Of a stretch of DNA of 64,000 nucleotides, positions 1 through 9,833 are shown in pieces. The stretch comes from Armigeres subalbatus (taxonomy: Eukaryota; Arthropoda; Insecta; Diptera; Culicidae): the NCBI RefSeq assembly GCF_024139115.2, contig NW_026943215.1, positions 62,001 to 126,000 on the forward strand, written 5' to 3'. Numbering within the stretch: the first letter of the stretch is position 1; every line of letters starts with the position of its first letter. A program made the position numbers and the translations under genes. The notes under the pieces were generated by a model. That model had not been told where the DNA came from. It made no database searches and saw nothing but the letters and a program-made list of their open reading frames with translations.

Positions 1-870
1 TTATACCGAAAATGAAATCAACAATGGAATTTTCGGAGGAATTCCTAGATTAATTCGCAATGAAATTCAAGATTTCCACTGGGAGATCCTCCAGGAGTTT
101 CTCCGAAAATTCCTCCTGGGATTCTTGCAGGAGTTCCACCGGCATTTCCAATTTCTCTAGGATTTCCTTCGAGAAATAATTCCGGTAGTTCTATCGGCAG
201 TTCCTCTGAAAATTCTTCCGGGAATTTCGGCAGAATTGGAATTTATATAGGCTCCTTCAGAAATTTATATAGATTTTGCACCAGAAGCTCCTCTGAGAAT
301 TTCTCTGCGAGCTCCTCAGGGAATTCTCCGGGAGGTCCTCTGATGATGATGATGGTCCAGCTACAAACCCCAACAAAGGTTTCAGCTAGACGAGATTTGT
401 CTATAAGATGAATTCTCTTGTTTCCGAGAATGCTTCTGGTAGTTTCCCCGGGGTTCCTTTGAAAATTCTCCCGGGATTTTCTTCAGAAATTCTTCCAGAA
501 ATTTTTTTCGAGAGTTCCTCCGGGAATTCCACCAGCAATTCATCCGAGAGTTTCTCCGGAAATTCCTCCGAGAGTTCCACCAGAAGCTATTCCAGGAAAT
601 TATTCAGGCTTTTTTTCAGGAAATCATTTAGGCTTTCTTCAGAAATTAAGCTGGAAATTCCTCCAAAAGTTCTTCCGATAGTTTCTCTGGGAGCTCATCC
701 GGGAGGTCCTCTAGGAATTCTTCTAGGAGTTCCTCCTGAAATTCCTCCGGGAGTTCTTACGGGATCTCCTCCGTCAGTTCCTTCGGGATTTCCTCCGGGA
801 GATCCACCAGCAGTTTCTACGAGAATCCCTCCAGGAGTTTCACCGGCAGTTTCTCCGGGTGTTTCTCTGA
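1..870 (-). repeat. Degenerate ~15-bp minisatellite, left half (TTCC orientation)
   Basis: The stretch is built from imperfect tandem units close to TTCCTCCGGGAGT, about 15 bases long with variable spacing; core words are GGAATTCC, CTCCGGGAG and their variants. The same unit continues to the right in the opposite orientation, so this half is placed on the minus strand. A 210-codon open frame at 408-1040 gives a Ser/Pro/Gly/Asn-rich peptide with no domain and simply reads the repeat, so it is not called as a gene. A short non-repeat patch at about 340-400 breaks the array. Confidence 0.85.
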
Positions 871-2440
871 AAAGGAACTCCCGGAGGAACTCCCAGAGTA
901 ATTTCCGGAGGAACTCCCGGGGGATTTTCTATAGGAATTTCGGGAGAAATTTTCAGAGCAATTCTCGGGGAAACTGCCGGTGGAACTTCTGGAGGATTTT
1001 TTTGAAGAATCAAAGGAAGAATTTCCGGAGGAAATCCTGAAGGGATTCTCGGAGGAACTCTCGTAAGAATTCTAGGAAGAACTCCCAAATGAACTTCCGT
1101 AAGAATTCCAGGAGGAACTCCTGGAAGAGGAATTCCCGTAAGAACTCCCAGAGAAATTCTCCGAGGAACTTCTGGAGGAATTAGTAGATAAATGCCTAAA
1201 GAAATGCTAAATGAATTCCTGGAAGAAAGCCTGATTGAATTCCCGAAGTAACTACTGGTGGAACTTCAGAGGATTATCCGGTGGAATACCCTAGAGGAAG
1301 AGAAAAAATATTTCTGAAGGAACTTCCGAAATCCCATTTCCCGTGAAATTCCTGCCAAATATCGTCCAGGAATTCCCTATTAAGTTCCTGGAGGTATTAC
1401 CGGAGAATTTCTTGGAAAAACTCCTGGAAGAACTCCCGGAGGAACTCCCACAAGCACTTCCGGAGGAATTCCCACATGGAAGTCCTGAAATAATTCTTAG
1501 AGAAGTTCCTAAAGGAATTTCCGAAAAAATATCTGAAGGAATTCCCAGATGAAATCCTGAAAGTATTCCCAGATGAATTGCTGAAGAAAATCCCTGCGGA
1601 TTGTTCCGAAGAAATTTCTGGAAGAACTCTTGGCAGATATCCGAGTAAATTCCGAGTGAAGTCCGGAAGGAATTCTAGTACACTTCCGCGGAAAATCTCC
1701 CGGGAAAATTCCTGAAGGAATTCCTGGAGAAGTACCTGCCGAAAAAATACCTGTAAGAATTTCTGGGGAAATACTTGGACGAATTCCAGGAGAAATTCAT
1801 GAAGATATTTGTAGAGGATTTCTTGAAGAATATTCTGAAGTATTTGCGAAAAGAATTCCAGATTGGAATGCTAGATGATTTCGCTATTGAATGTTTGGAG
1901 GTATTTCCGGAAAATTTCCTGGAAGTAATCCCGGAGGAATTAAAGGAAGAGTTCCGAGAGGAATGCCCGGAGAAGTTCCTAGAAGAATTTCCTAAGGAAT
2001 TTCTTATAGATTTACAAGTGAAATTATGGAGCTTAATCGGAGGATTTCCGTCAGAAATTTTTGAAGAAACTTCTGGTAGAATTTTGGGAAGAAATTCCGT
2101 ATGTATTCTTGACGGAACTCTCGAATGCATGCCTGAAGGAAATGTCGGATTTTTCCTGAAGAGAGAATAACCGAAGAAATATCTAGAAGTAAATCTTGGA
2201 GAGAAGAAAATAAATCTTCAAGGAATTTCCTCGTGAATTTCCTAAAAAAAAATTAGTGGGGGGTTTATAGATAAGGAGGAATTACAATTACATGAGAAGG
2301 ATTTTCGAACGATTTTCAGAGGAATTTGTGGATAACTTTCCGGAGGAATTCAGAAGTTCCCAGGGGAGCTTCTAGAAGGATTTCTAGGAGAATTTTTGAG
2401 TCCGAAATGTTTCGAGTTGTTTTGAACTTTCATATATTAT
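871..2440 (+). repeat. Degenerate ~15-bp minisatellite, right half (GGAA orientation)
   Basis: From about position 871 the unit flips and reads as GGAGGAACTCCCGGA variants on the + strand, becoming more diverged and A-rich toward 2200. It forms a very large imperfect inverted repeat with the left half. Open frames at 1343-1552, 1775-2170 and 1675-2130 (minus) encode Glu/Phe/Pro-rich or Ser/Asn/Arg-rich low-complexity peptides and are treated as repeat translation, not genes. The repeat fades between 2240 and 2440. Confidence 0.8.
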
Positions 2441-2570
2441 GGATCCTGAATGCCCTAGTAAGTTTTGGGAATCTTTTGAATTTCAACCACCTATTTCTGT
2501 ATATGATTGGATCGTAAAGTGCACATGCTTAAGGGAATTCATTTCAGTACCCGTGCAATCTCTCCACAAT

Positions 2571-2617
2571 TTAGGGGGGGCGACGGCCCCCCCTGCCCCC
2601 CCTTGGCTACGCCCATG
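2571..2617. mobile_element. Possible terminus of a DNA transposon
   Basis: A G run, GACGG, two C runs and then TTGGCTACGCCCATG form a short GC-rich block in AT-rich DNA. The reverse complement reads CATGGGCGTAGCCAA followed by G runs, which resembles the start of insect cut-and-paste elements beginning CAGTGGCGTAGC. No partner terminus was found nearby, so this may be a solo end. The surrounding 2440-3063 holds no other recognised feature. Confidence 0.3.
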
Positions 2618-3063
2618 TGCTAACGTATTGAGTCACGTGATTGATGATAAATTGATGCCGCTTATAGCAAATTGAAAAAAAGTACGTTTTCCCATACTAA
2701 TCTCCAGGTAAATTTAAAACGCGATGCGGCATGCGAGGTCGCAACCAATCGAGCCCATATTTTGTACAGTTGATTGGGGTCCCAAAACGATTCAGAAAAA
2801 CCTCGATCTCACTTGATCGGACGAAGTTTGCGTTTTTCCATACAACTGCGCCCCACTCTAGTACATATGTGCGTATATCCATGTTTAGTGTTATTCATGC
2901 ATTTGGCAATAAACCATTTTAATTATATCCATACAACCTGACTAGAATAAGATCACCTAGTGGCAACAGGTGGTAAAAAAGGCCAAAAAAGGAACTTTTC
3001 ATATGCCAACTTTTTCACACATTTTTAAGGAAACATAAATATTTCCTTAATTTTTGCATACAG

Positions 3064-3434
3064 AATGAATTATTGGCAGTGGCTGATTTGCTACTCACCG
3101 CTTCCACTTCCAGGCGCTATCGTATATGCGCAAATAGCCAGCGTAAGTTAACCGCAAGAAATTTGTATGGCGAAAGACATCTAACGCGGGTTTTCTCAAA
3201 ATTAGGAACTTTTCATGAAAAACTATTTGGTACCGGTTATGTAGGAAGGTGTCCGCTACTACGCCTACCAAATATTTTTTCATGAAAAGTTCCTAATTTT
3301 GAGAAAACCCGCGTTAGATGTCTTTCGCCATACAAATTTCTGGCGGTTAACTCATGCTGGCTATTTGCGCATATACGATAGCGCCTGGATGTGGAAGCGG
3401 CGAGTAGAAAATCAGCCACTGCCAATAATTCATT
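3064..3434. mobile_element. Foldback/MITE with ~165-bp inverted arms
   Basis: Two arms of about 165 bases (3064-3230 and 3270-3434) are near-perfect reverse complements around a ~40-base loop. Each outer end carries AATGAATTATTGGCAGTGG or its complement. Because of the symmetry, the two strands translate to almost the same peptide (3073-3285 plus, 3237-3425 minus), an artefact of the palindrome. Transposon class is not clear; no convincing target duplication was seen. Confidence 0.75.
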
Positions 3435-3530
3435 TTGAGAAATCGAACCTTAGATGCCTTTCGCCATACTGATTTCAGAAAGTTAACTCCTAGTGTGCCG
3501 CTGTAATTACGCTCAAAGCAGGCGATTCAT
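3435..3530. repeat. Partial third copy of the foldback arm
   Basis: Just right of the foldback, a diverged block repeats the order of the right arm: TTAGATGCCTTTCGCCATAC, then AAGTTAACTC, then TGTGCCGCTGTAATTACGC. It lacks a matching left arm. It may be a remnant of an earlier insertion or a partial duplication of the arm. Confidence 0.45.
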
Positions 3531-3569
3531 TCATAGAACAGTCATTAGTTACGTACAGCCATTTCGGTG

Positions 3570-3935
3570 TTATGCTATGAAACAACAGAAAACAATTGAA
3601 CCGTTTGTTTGAGAAACTGCATATGTAACATTTTTGGCCAAAATGAGATTTTTATATATTCTGAATCCTCTTCCAAAAATACGTATTCTGGCAAAAAATA
3701 CAAAAAAATTTTTTTGTTCAGGAATGTATGATTTTTTTTCGTTTGTTTGAGAAACTATATATGTGCACGCCGTTTGAAGAGCAATTATGGAGTACTGCCT
3801 ACAGTTTCCGCACTTGAAGTTTCCCAGGGTGTTGAAATTTGCCAAAAGCTACTGATATGTATCGAAGAAATCGAAAGATTCGCTGCCAATTTGTTCAAAA
3901 ACAGTTTTTTGTTTTCTCGAAATTGTGTTAAATGG
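3570..3935 (-). repeat. Dispersed repeat family A, copy 1
   Basis: On the minus strand this block contains CAGTTTCTCAAACAAACGG, a GGATTCAGAATATATAAAAA segment, the word GAATACGTAT and, at 3840-3910, a segment ending CTGTTTTTGAACAAATTGGC. Related blocks in nearly the same order occur at 29525-29690, 43740-44030 and 50220-50830. The ORFs at 3570-3845 and 3747-4016 have no recognisable domain. 3936-4110 shows nothing else. Confidence 0.6.
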
Positions 3936-4109
3936 ACTTATGCAGTTTCTCAAACAAATGATTCAATTACAGAACAATATTTAGCTGTGCATATCATGAC
4001 CAAAACCTTTCTCTAGAAATAATTTGTAGGTTGTCATATTAAAAGATCCTGCACATAGATAATTAAGGTTTTGCTAAATTTAGTAGCAATAAAAAGCCAC
4101 GTATTGTCT

Positions 4110-6030
4110 AAATCCCATCACCAACCAAACCAATCCAACCAACCAAACACAACCAACCAACAATCCAATCCAACCAACACAACCAACCAAACCACCAACC
4201 AATCCAACTATCCAAACCATCCAATCACACCACCCCAAACCAAATACCAACCAAATCGATCACAACAACAAATCTAAACCATCTACCACAACCAATATTA
4301 ATCCAACCAATCTAGATCCAATCAAACCCAATCCAACCAATTCAAACCAATCCAAACCAATCCAAACCAGTCCAAATAATCCAAATCCAAACCAATCAAC
4401 CAACAACAAACCAACCAACCAATCCGAAACCAATACCAAACCAAATCCACCAACCAATCCAAACCAATCAAAATCCAAAACCAATCCGAAACCAACCAAA
4501 CACAATCCAACCACTCAAACCAATCCAATTGCAATTAAAATCCGATCCAAACACAATCCAAACCAACCAATCCAAACCAATCCAAACCAACCAAATCCAA
4601 CCAAATCCAATCTCAAAACCAATCCAACCAATCCAACCAATCCAACCAATCCAGTCCAAACCAAACCAATCCAAACCAACCAATAATCAAACAAACCAAA
4701 CCAATCAAAATCCAAACCAACCAATCAAATCAAACACAACCAATCTTAATCCAATCTACCAATCCCAACCAACATAACAATCAGGCCAATCCAACCAATC
4801 CAAACCAAATCCATCAATCTCAAACAACAAACCAATTCAACAACCAAACCAATACCAAACAACCAACTATCAAACCAACCAACCAACCAATCCAAACCAA
4901 TCCTAAACCAACTCAATCCAATCCAACCATCCAACCAACCTAAACCACAACCAACCATCCAAACCAACTAACACAATCCAAAACCAACCAATCAACACCA
5001 ATCACAAATCAACTAAACCAACTTAATCCAACCCAAACCAACCAAACCAATCCAATCCAAGTCCAATCCAAACCAATCCCGAACCAAACCAACTCAAAAT
5101 CCGATCCAAACCAATCCAACCAACCAAGTCCAATCCAAACCAATCCAAACGGAACCAAACCAAACCAATCCAAATCCAATCCAACCAATCCAATCCAGAC
5201 CCACTCCAAACCAACCAAACCAACCAAACCAATCCAACCAATCCAATCCAAACCAACCAAACCAACCAATCCAGATCCAATCCAACCAACTCCCAATCTC
5301 ATCCAACCAAACCCGTATCAATTCCAAACCAATCCAACCAACCCATATCCAACCGCAAACCAACCCAAACCCCATCCAACCAGTCCAACCAATCCAAACC
5401 AACCCAAACCCAATCCAAACCAATCCACTAACCAATCCAACAACCAATCCAAAATCCAACCAAACCAACCAACTCCAAAACTAACCAAACCAACCAAACC
5501 AATCCAAACCAATCCAAACCAATCCAAACCAATCCACAACCAACCCAACCAACCAAACCAATCCAGATCCAATCCAAACCAATTCATGACCAACCCAAAC
5601 AATCCAAACTGAACCAACCAATCCAAACCAATCCACAACCAATCCAAACCAATCCAACAACCAAATTCCCAACCAACCAAATCATCAACCATCCAACCCA
5701 ACTCCAAACCAATCCAAACCAACCAACCAACTCAAAATCCAAACAACAAATCCAATCCAAACCAATCCAAACCAAAACCACCAACCTTATCCAACCAAAC
5801 TAATCCATATCCAATCCAAACCAATCCAACCAATCCAAATTCAACCAAGTCGAATCAAATTAATCCAACCAATCCAATGCAAAACTAATCCAGATCCAAT
5901 CCAAATTTAATTCAAATCTTATCCAAATCCAATCCAACCAACCTCAAATCCTATTCAAATCCAATCTAAATTTAATACAAATCTTATCCAAATTTAATCC
6001 TGTTCAATCCAATCCAAATCAATCCAAAAT
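4110..6030. repeat. Long C/A-only tract of CCAAT/CCAAA/CCAACC units
   Basis: Nearly 1.9 kb made almost only of C and A, with T mainly in CCAAT. Words are CCAATCCAAACCAAC and permutations, with no strict higher-order period; it decays into AATCTAAATTTAAT-type sequence from about 5830. G is nearly absent on the + strand. Minus-strand ORFs across the tract (for example 5318-5722) give Trp/Gly/Leu/Val/Asp repeats such as WIGLDWFGLV and are repeat translation. The tract ends beside an exon-like ORF at 6049. Confidence 0.9.
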
Positions 6031-6048
6031 TGAATAATCATTCGTCAG

Positions 6049-6256
6049 CGACCCTGTTTCAGAACGTAAGGCAACATCCACCACAAGGCAAAAAAGTGCT
6101 GACGAAGTCTGGAAGGATTTTATGCAAATGAAGATGCTGCTTCCTATGAAAAAGATGTATGCAAGGTGCCACATCCTGAAAAGGGGTTTCGTTATAAAGA
6201 CATCAAGTAATGAACTAAGGTTCTGCGTCGCGATGGAGAAGTACGATAAAGTGTAA
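6049..6256 (+). CDS. Exon-like ORF, possible terminal exon, unknown product
   Basis: Immediately after the C/A tract comes TTCGTCAG, a possible 3' splice site, followed by an open frame of 68 complete codons ending in TAA at 6254-6256. The peptide is Lys/Met-rich and basic (it contains DEVWKDFMQMK and ends MEKYDKV), non-repetitive and unlike its surroundings. There is no ATG at the start, so it would be a terminal or only exon piece. No family is recognised. It could instead be a fragment of an unrecognised mobile element. No clear AATAAA follows closely. Confidence 0.3.
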
Positions 6257-6488
6257 TAAGTAAACAATGCAAATATTTGTTAAATGTAATTAAATTTTGT
6301 TGAGTGATTAAGGTTTGTTGTGTGCTTGGAAGGAGTTGTAAGCATTTTTGAGATGTTGAATCGTTGAAGCAAACATTTATCAATTTAGAACCTGACGAAG
6401 ACTATAAATCTTCACTCGGACTCTCCTCAATCGGAAGTAAACCATAAAAAACTACTCTACCGGATTACACCAAAACTGACTTTGTTCC

Positions 6489-6686
6489 TTGGTTGGTAAC
6501 GAGCACCCGTCTACCGGTTGCATGACAAATAGATTCACCGTGTCCTGGCCTGTCGCTGATGGAAAACCAGTCAATCTACGGCCATTCCGAGTGGAAAACT
6601 ATACTTTAGAAAACTTATCTTCCTGGCCAGGCTTAAGTTCAACCGATGACGACGACGACGACGACAACCGACGGACTACCGTGTGA
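6489..6686 (+). other. Short ORF with acidic tail, unassigned
   Basis: A 65-codon frame ends in a run of seven Asp followed by NRRTTV and a stop. The Asp run comes from a (GAC)n microsatellite at about 6645-6665. The N-terminal part includes GMTNRFT-like and PVNLRPFRVENYTLE segments that are not low complexity. It could be the end of a retrotransposon polyprotein, with TGTAACAAG at 6779 as a possible downstream element boundary, but no domain can be named. Confidence 0.2.
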
Positions 6687-6689
6687 GCT

Positions 6690-9002
6690 TGCTTTTTTGG
6701 CTGAATCAATAAACGTCGCTCAATTTCAGCTGCCCGTATTGGACGGGACTTCAGCTCCGCGGAAGCTCTCTTTTATGTTGTAACAAGTAGTAAACTGACG
6801 CTAATCCGGAATAAATTGATTCGTGAAAAATTGACACCTCTCGCGTCTGGTCTTCGCTCGGGTTGGATTGCAGCCTGCGCTGCAAGGTGGTGGCTGTCTT
6901 GTTGCCACTGACTTCCGTGGACATGAAATTCGATTGTGCGGAACGATCCTCGATAAAGGAAAGACAATAAGAAAGCATGCGCGCGCGCCCGGTGACAAGT
7001 GATGTGACGTGAAAATGGTAAATCTCTGGAGATCGGGTCTGGGTGATGGGGTGCGGGGATTCAGTCGGAGGCTGCTTATTATAATAAAGAATAATGATCG
7101 GTAATATTTTCCCTTGGTATGCCAGTTTTACCAAATCTGAGACCCACACGTTCGGGATGAAGTAAGGCAATTCAGTTTATCATAACATGTCAATAAATGA
7201 TGTGATTGCTTAAATTGTAATCATTAGCGTGCTTATGAAAATTGGTAGAGTAGGTATTTTAATCGAATGCTTGTTTTACAAGGCACTTGTTCAACATTAA
7301 AAATTTAACCTATAAATAATTATTATTATTGGTGCTCTTTCATTGTTGGAAGTACATTGAGCAAAAAACTGAGATAATTGGCATCATCGTTAATAATCCT
7401 TAAAACTTGGCAAAGTGACTGAAATGAGTTTTATGTCTGAAAATTATTACTCCTTGATTTTCCGAGGAAATTAAAATATTCCACAGAATTGGATCCAATA
7501 CGATCCTAACATAAAGCATTATACACTTGTACAAAAGACTTTCATAGCGTTATTGATGATTTCGCGGCTACAAATCCAGACATGCTAAAGGAATTTTATT
7601 CCAGGTTAGAATATATTCAGATTGCTTTTTCAACTTTCCTGTAGGATGGAAGCATGGTTTTCCGTTAAATTGTCTGGGGTACAATACAACAAAACCCTTC
7701 TGTACACTAAATATTATTTCAAGAAGTTCTTCGCCTCACAAACTCGTGAATTACAGAGCCATTAGTTCAAACGCACTGAAAACTAATACCCCTAAGTCCT
7801 ATTCACGCTTCAGCAGAAGTCCTCTATCAGAGAATATGTTACTGTTAATTGAATTTGATCACACTTGAAGATGCTACACGTCAGTAACCAAGTCTAGTGC
7901 CTTTAAGTCTCAGCACAACTCAAATACTTCTTCAATCCTTTCGTCCTCGTACATGTACCAGCACAATCACTAAAGCGAATCCTCGCCAGTCCAGCCAAGA
8001 TATCATCACCTTCCAGCCTCTTCACCGGATTTTACGGGAAAAGTTTGCATTAGATAAACCCTTTTCTTACGTTCCAAATGGACTGGTACCAGCACGGTCG
8101 AGTGAGCAGTTTGACGAAGGTTGCGTGGCGTGCCCTCTGTGGCACTCAATCTTCCACTTGTGCAACTTCTCTTCAAGAAAGTCGTCACTTTGGATGGCTA
8201 TTTGTTTGTGTCCAAGACACGGGGGTGGTCCAGTCCACACTGCACTGGTAACAGGGAAAGCAGCCTGCTCTACCTTTTCACCGAAACGAGCAAGTCAAGT
8301 GTAAAGCAAATATAAACATTAATTTATATTTATTATAGATACTGGCGCTGATAAACGAAACGCACTGAATGGGATGTGTTGTCTTCAGCTGGCTGATGCG
8401 ACAAGGGAGACTTCTGGCCGTTCGGTTGGCTTAATGATAGGTAGATGGAAATTCAAGATGGAAAGTAGTTAGTGTCGGCAAAAGAAAACTCAAATGGGTT
8501 TCCCTCTGCCGCTGATCTGCACAGGTGGAAGTTTCACTTGGTGGTGTTAAGATAGTTTTGATAGCAGATTATAGCGTGTGTTGCAAACAGGAATGCCAGT
8601 AATTCCTTTACGGACAAAATAAACTTTGAAATTCTAGCAAATTGAACAATCACAGATATGTTAGCTATGTTTCAGAATTGCAACCGTTACTTAGTTAGTG
8701 TTAGCATCTTTCGTAGTCAATCAAAGGCCTGGCTTGGACATCATTTAAAATTACAATTTTATTTCGGTTTTTGAAAACAATTCATCATCTGAGATAGTTT
8801 GTCTTCCATGACTTGATGCAAAAGAAGTGCGCATGAGAATATCAGATGATACTTCACAGATGTATCAATTCTGCAGCCCACCAGGCCGATAAGTGATCGA
8901 CCAGGTTGAGAATTGGGCAAAGTGAGAATTGAAACTCAGTAGGAGAAGTGGAATGTAAAATAAGAGAAGCGCTAAAATAGAAAGGACATTCAGAAATAAG
9001 AA
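6690..9002. other. Region without recognised genes
   Basis: AT-rich, non-repetitive sequence. ORFs here (6751-7170 minus, 7897-8304 plus and smaller overlapping ones) have no recognisable domains, conserved motifs or convincing splice signals. The sequence turns pyrimidine-rich after about 9000. Confidence 0.5.
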
Positions 9003-9815
9003 AAAAATCCTTTTTTCTCCTTTTCTTTATTTTTAATATTTTATTTTTCTTTTTTTCCATTCTTTTGTTCTTCCTTCTTCTTCCTTTTCCCATTGCCCTT
9101 CTTCATTCTTTCTTCTTCCTACCACTTTTTTCTGCTGCATCCATCTTTTTCTTTTTTCAGTCTTTCTACTTTATTCTTTCTTTTCTTTATTCCTCCTTCA
9201 CTTTTCCTTTTTTCTGATTCTCCTACTTCTTCTTGCTTTTTTCTTTTTCTTTTCTTCCTTCTTTTCTTTTCTTTCTTTCTATCTTTCAGCTTCTTTTTTC
9301 TTCCTCTTCCTTTTCCTCCTTTCTTCTTCCTTTTTTTCCTCTATCTTCTGCCTTCATCCATCTTCGTACTTCCTTTTTCCCTCTTATTCCTCTTTTCCAT
9401 TTTCGAACATTTTCTTTTATTATTTTTATATTCTTGTTCATTTTTTTGTTCTTTTCTTCCTATTTTCATTCTTTTCATTTTCCTCTTTCTTTTTCCTTTT
9501 GTTTCTTTCCCTCTTCCTTTATTTGTTTTACTCTCTTCCTTCTTCTCTCTGCCTTTCTTTTCTTCTTCCATCCATTTTTCTTCTTTCTTTGTCCTCTTCT
9601 TTCTTTTTTCCTCTTCGTTCTTTCTTTCTTCTTTCTTCCTTTATCTTTTCCTCTTTCATTCTTCCTTCTTCTTTGTCCCTTCTTCTCCTTCTTCTTTCAT
9701 GCTTCTTGGTCTTATTATTTTCTTTCTTCCTTTTTTCCTTCCTTCTTCTTATTTTTTGCATTTTCTTTCTTCTTTCATCTGTCTCTTCTTCTTCCTTCAA
9801 CCTTTCTTTTGCTTA
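9003..9815. repeat. ~800-base polypyrimidine (TTC/CTT/T-rich) tract
   Basis: The + strand is almost entirely T and C (TTCTTCCTTTT-type words), with rare A and very rare G, while the minus strand is polypurine. ORFs of 249 and 200 codons on the + strand (9093-9842, 9233-9835) are Phe/Leu/Ser runs, and minus frames are Lys/Glu/Arg runs. They are translation of the tract, not proteins. The tract ends at the insertion point of the RTE element. Confidence 0.9.
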
Positions 9816-9833
9816 TCACATCTCACTTCTCAT

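Noticed and set aside
408..1040. A 210-codon ORF at the window start
   Set aside because: It follows the 15-base minisatellite, with a repeat-like peptide and no domain.
5009..5784. Trp/Gly/Leu-rich minus ORFs of up to 134 codons
   Set aside because: They are translation of the CCAAT/CCAAA tract.
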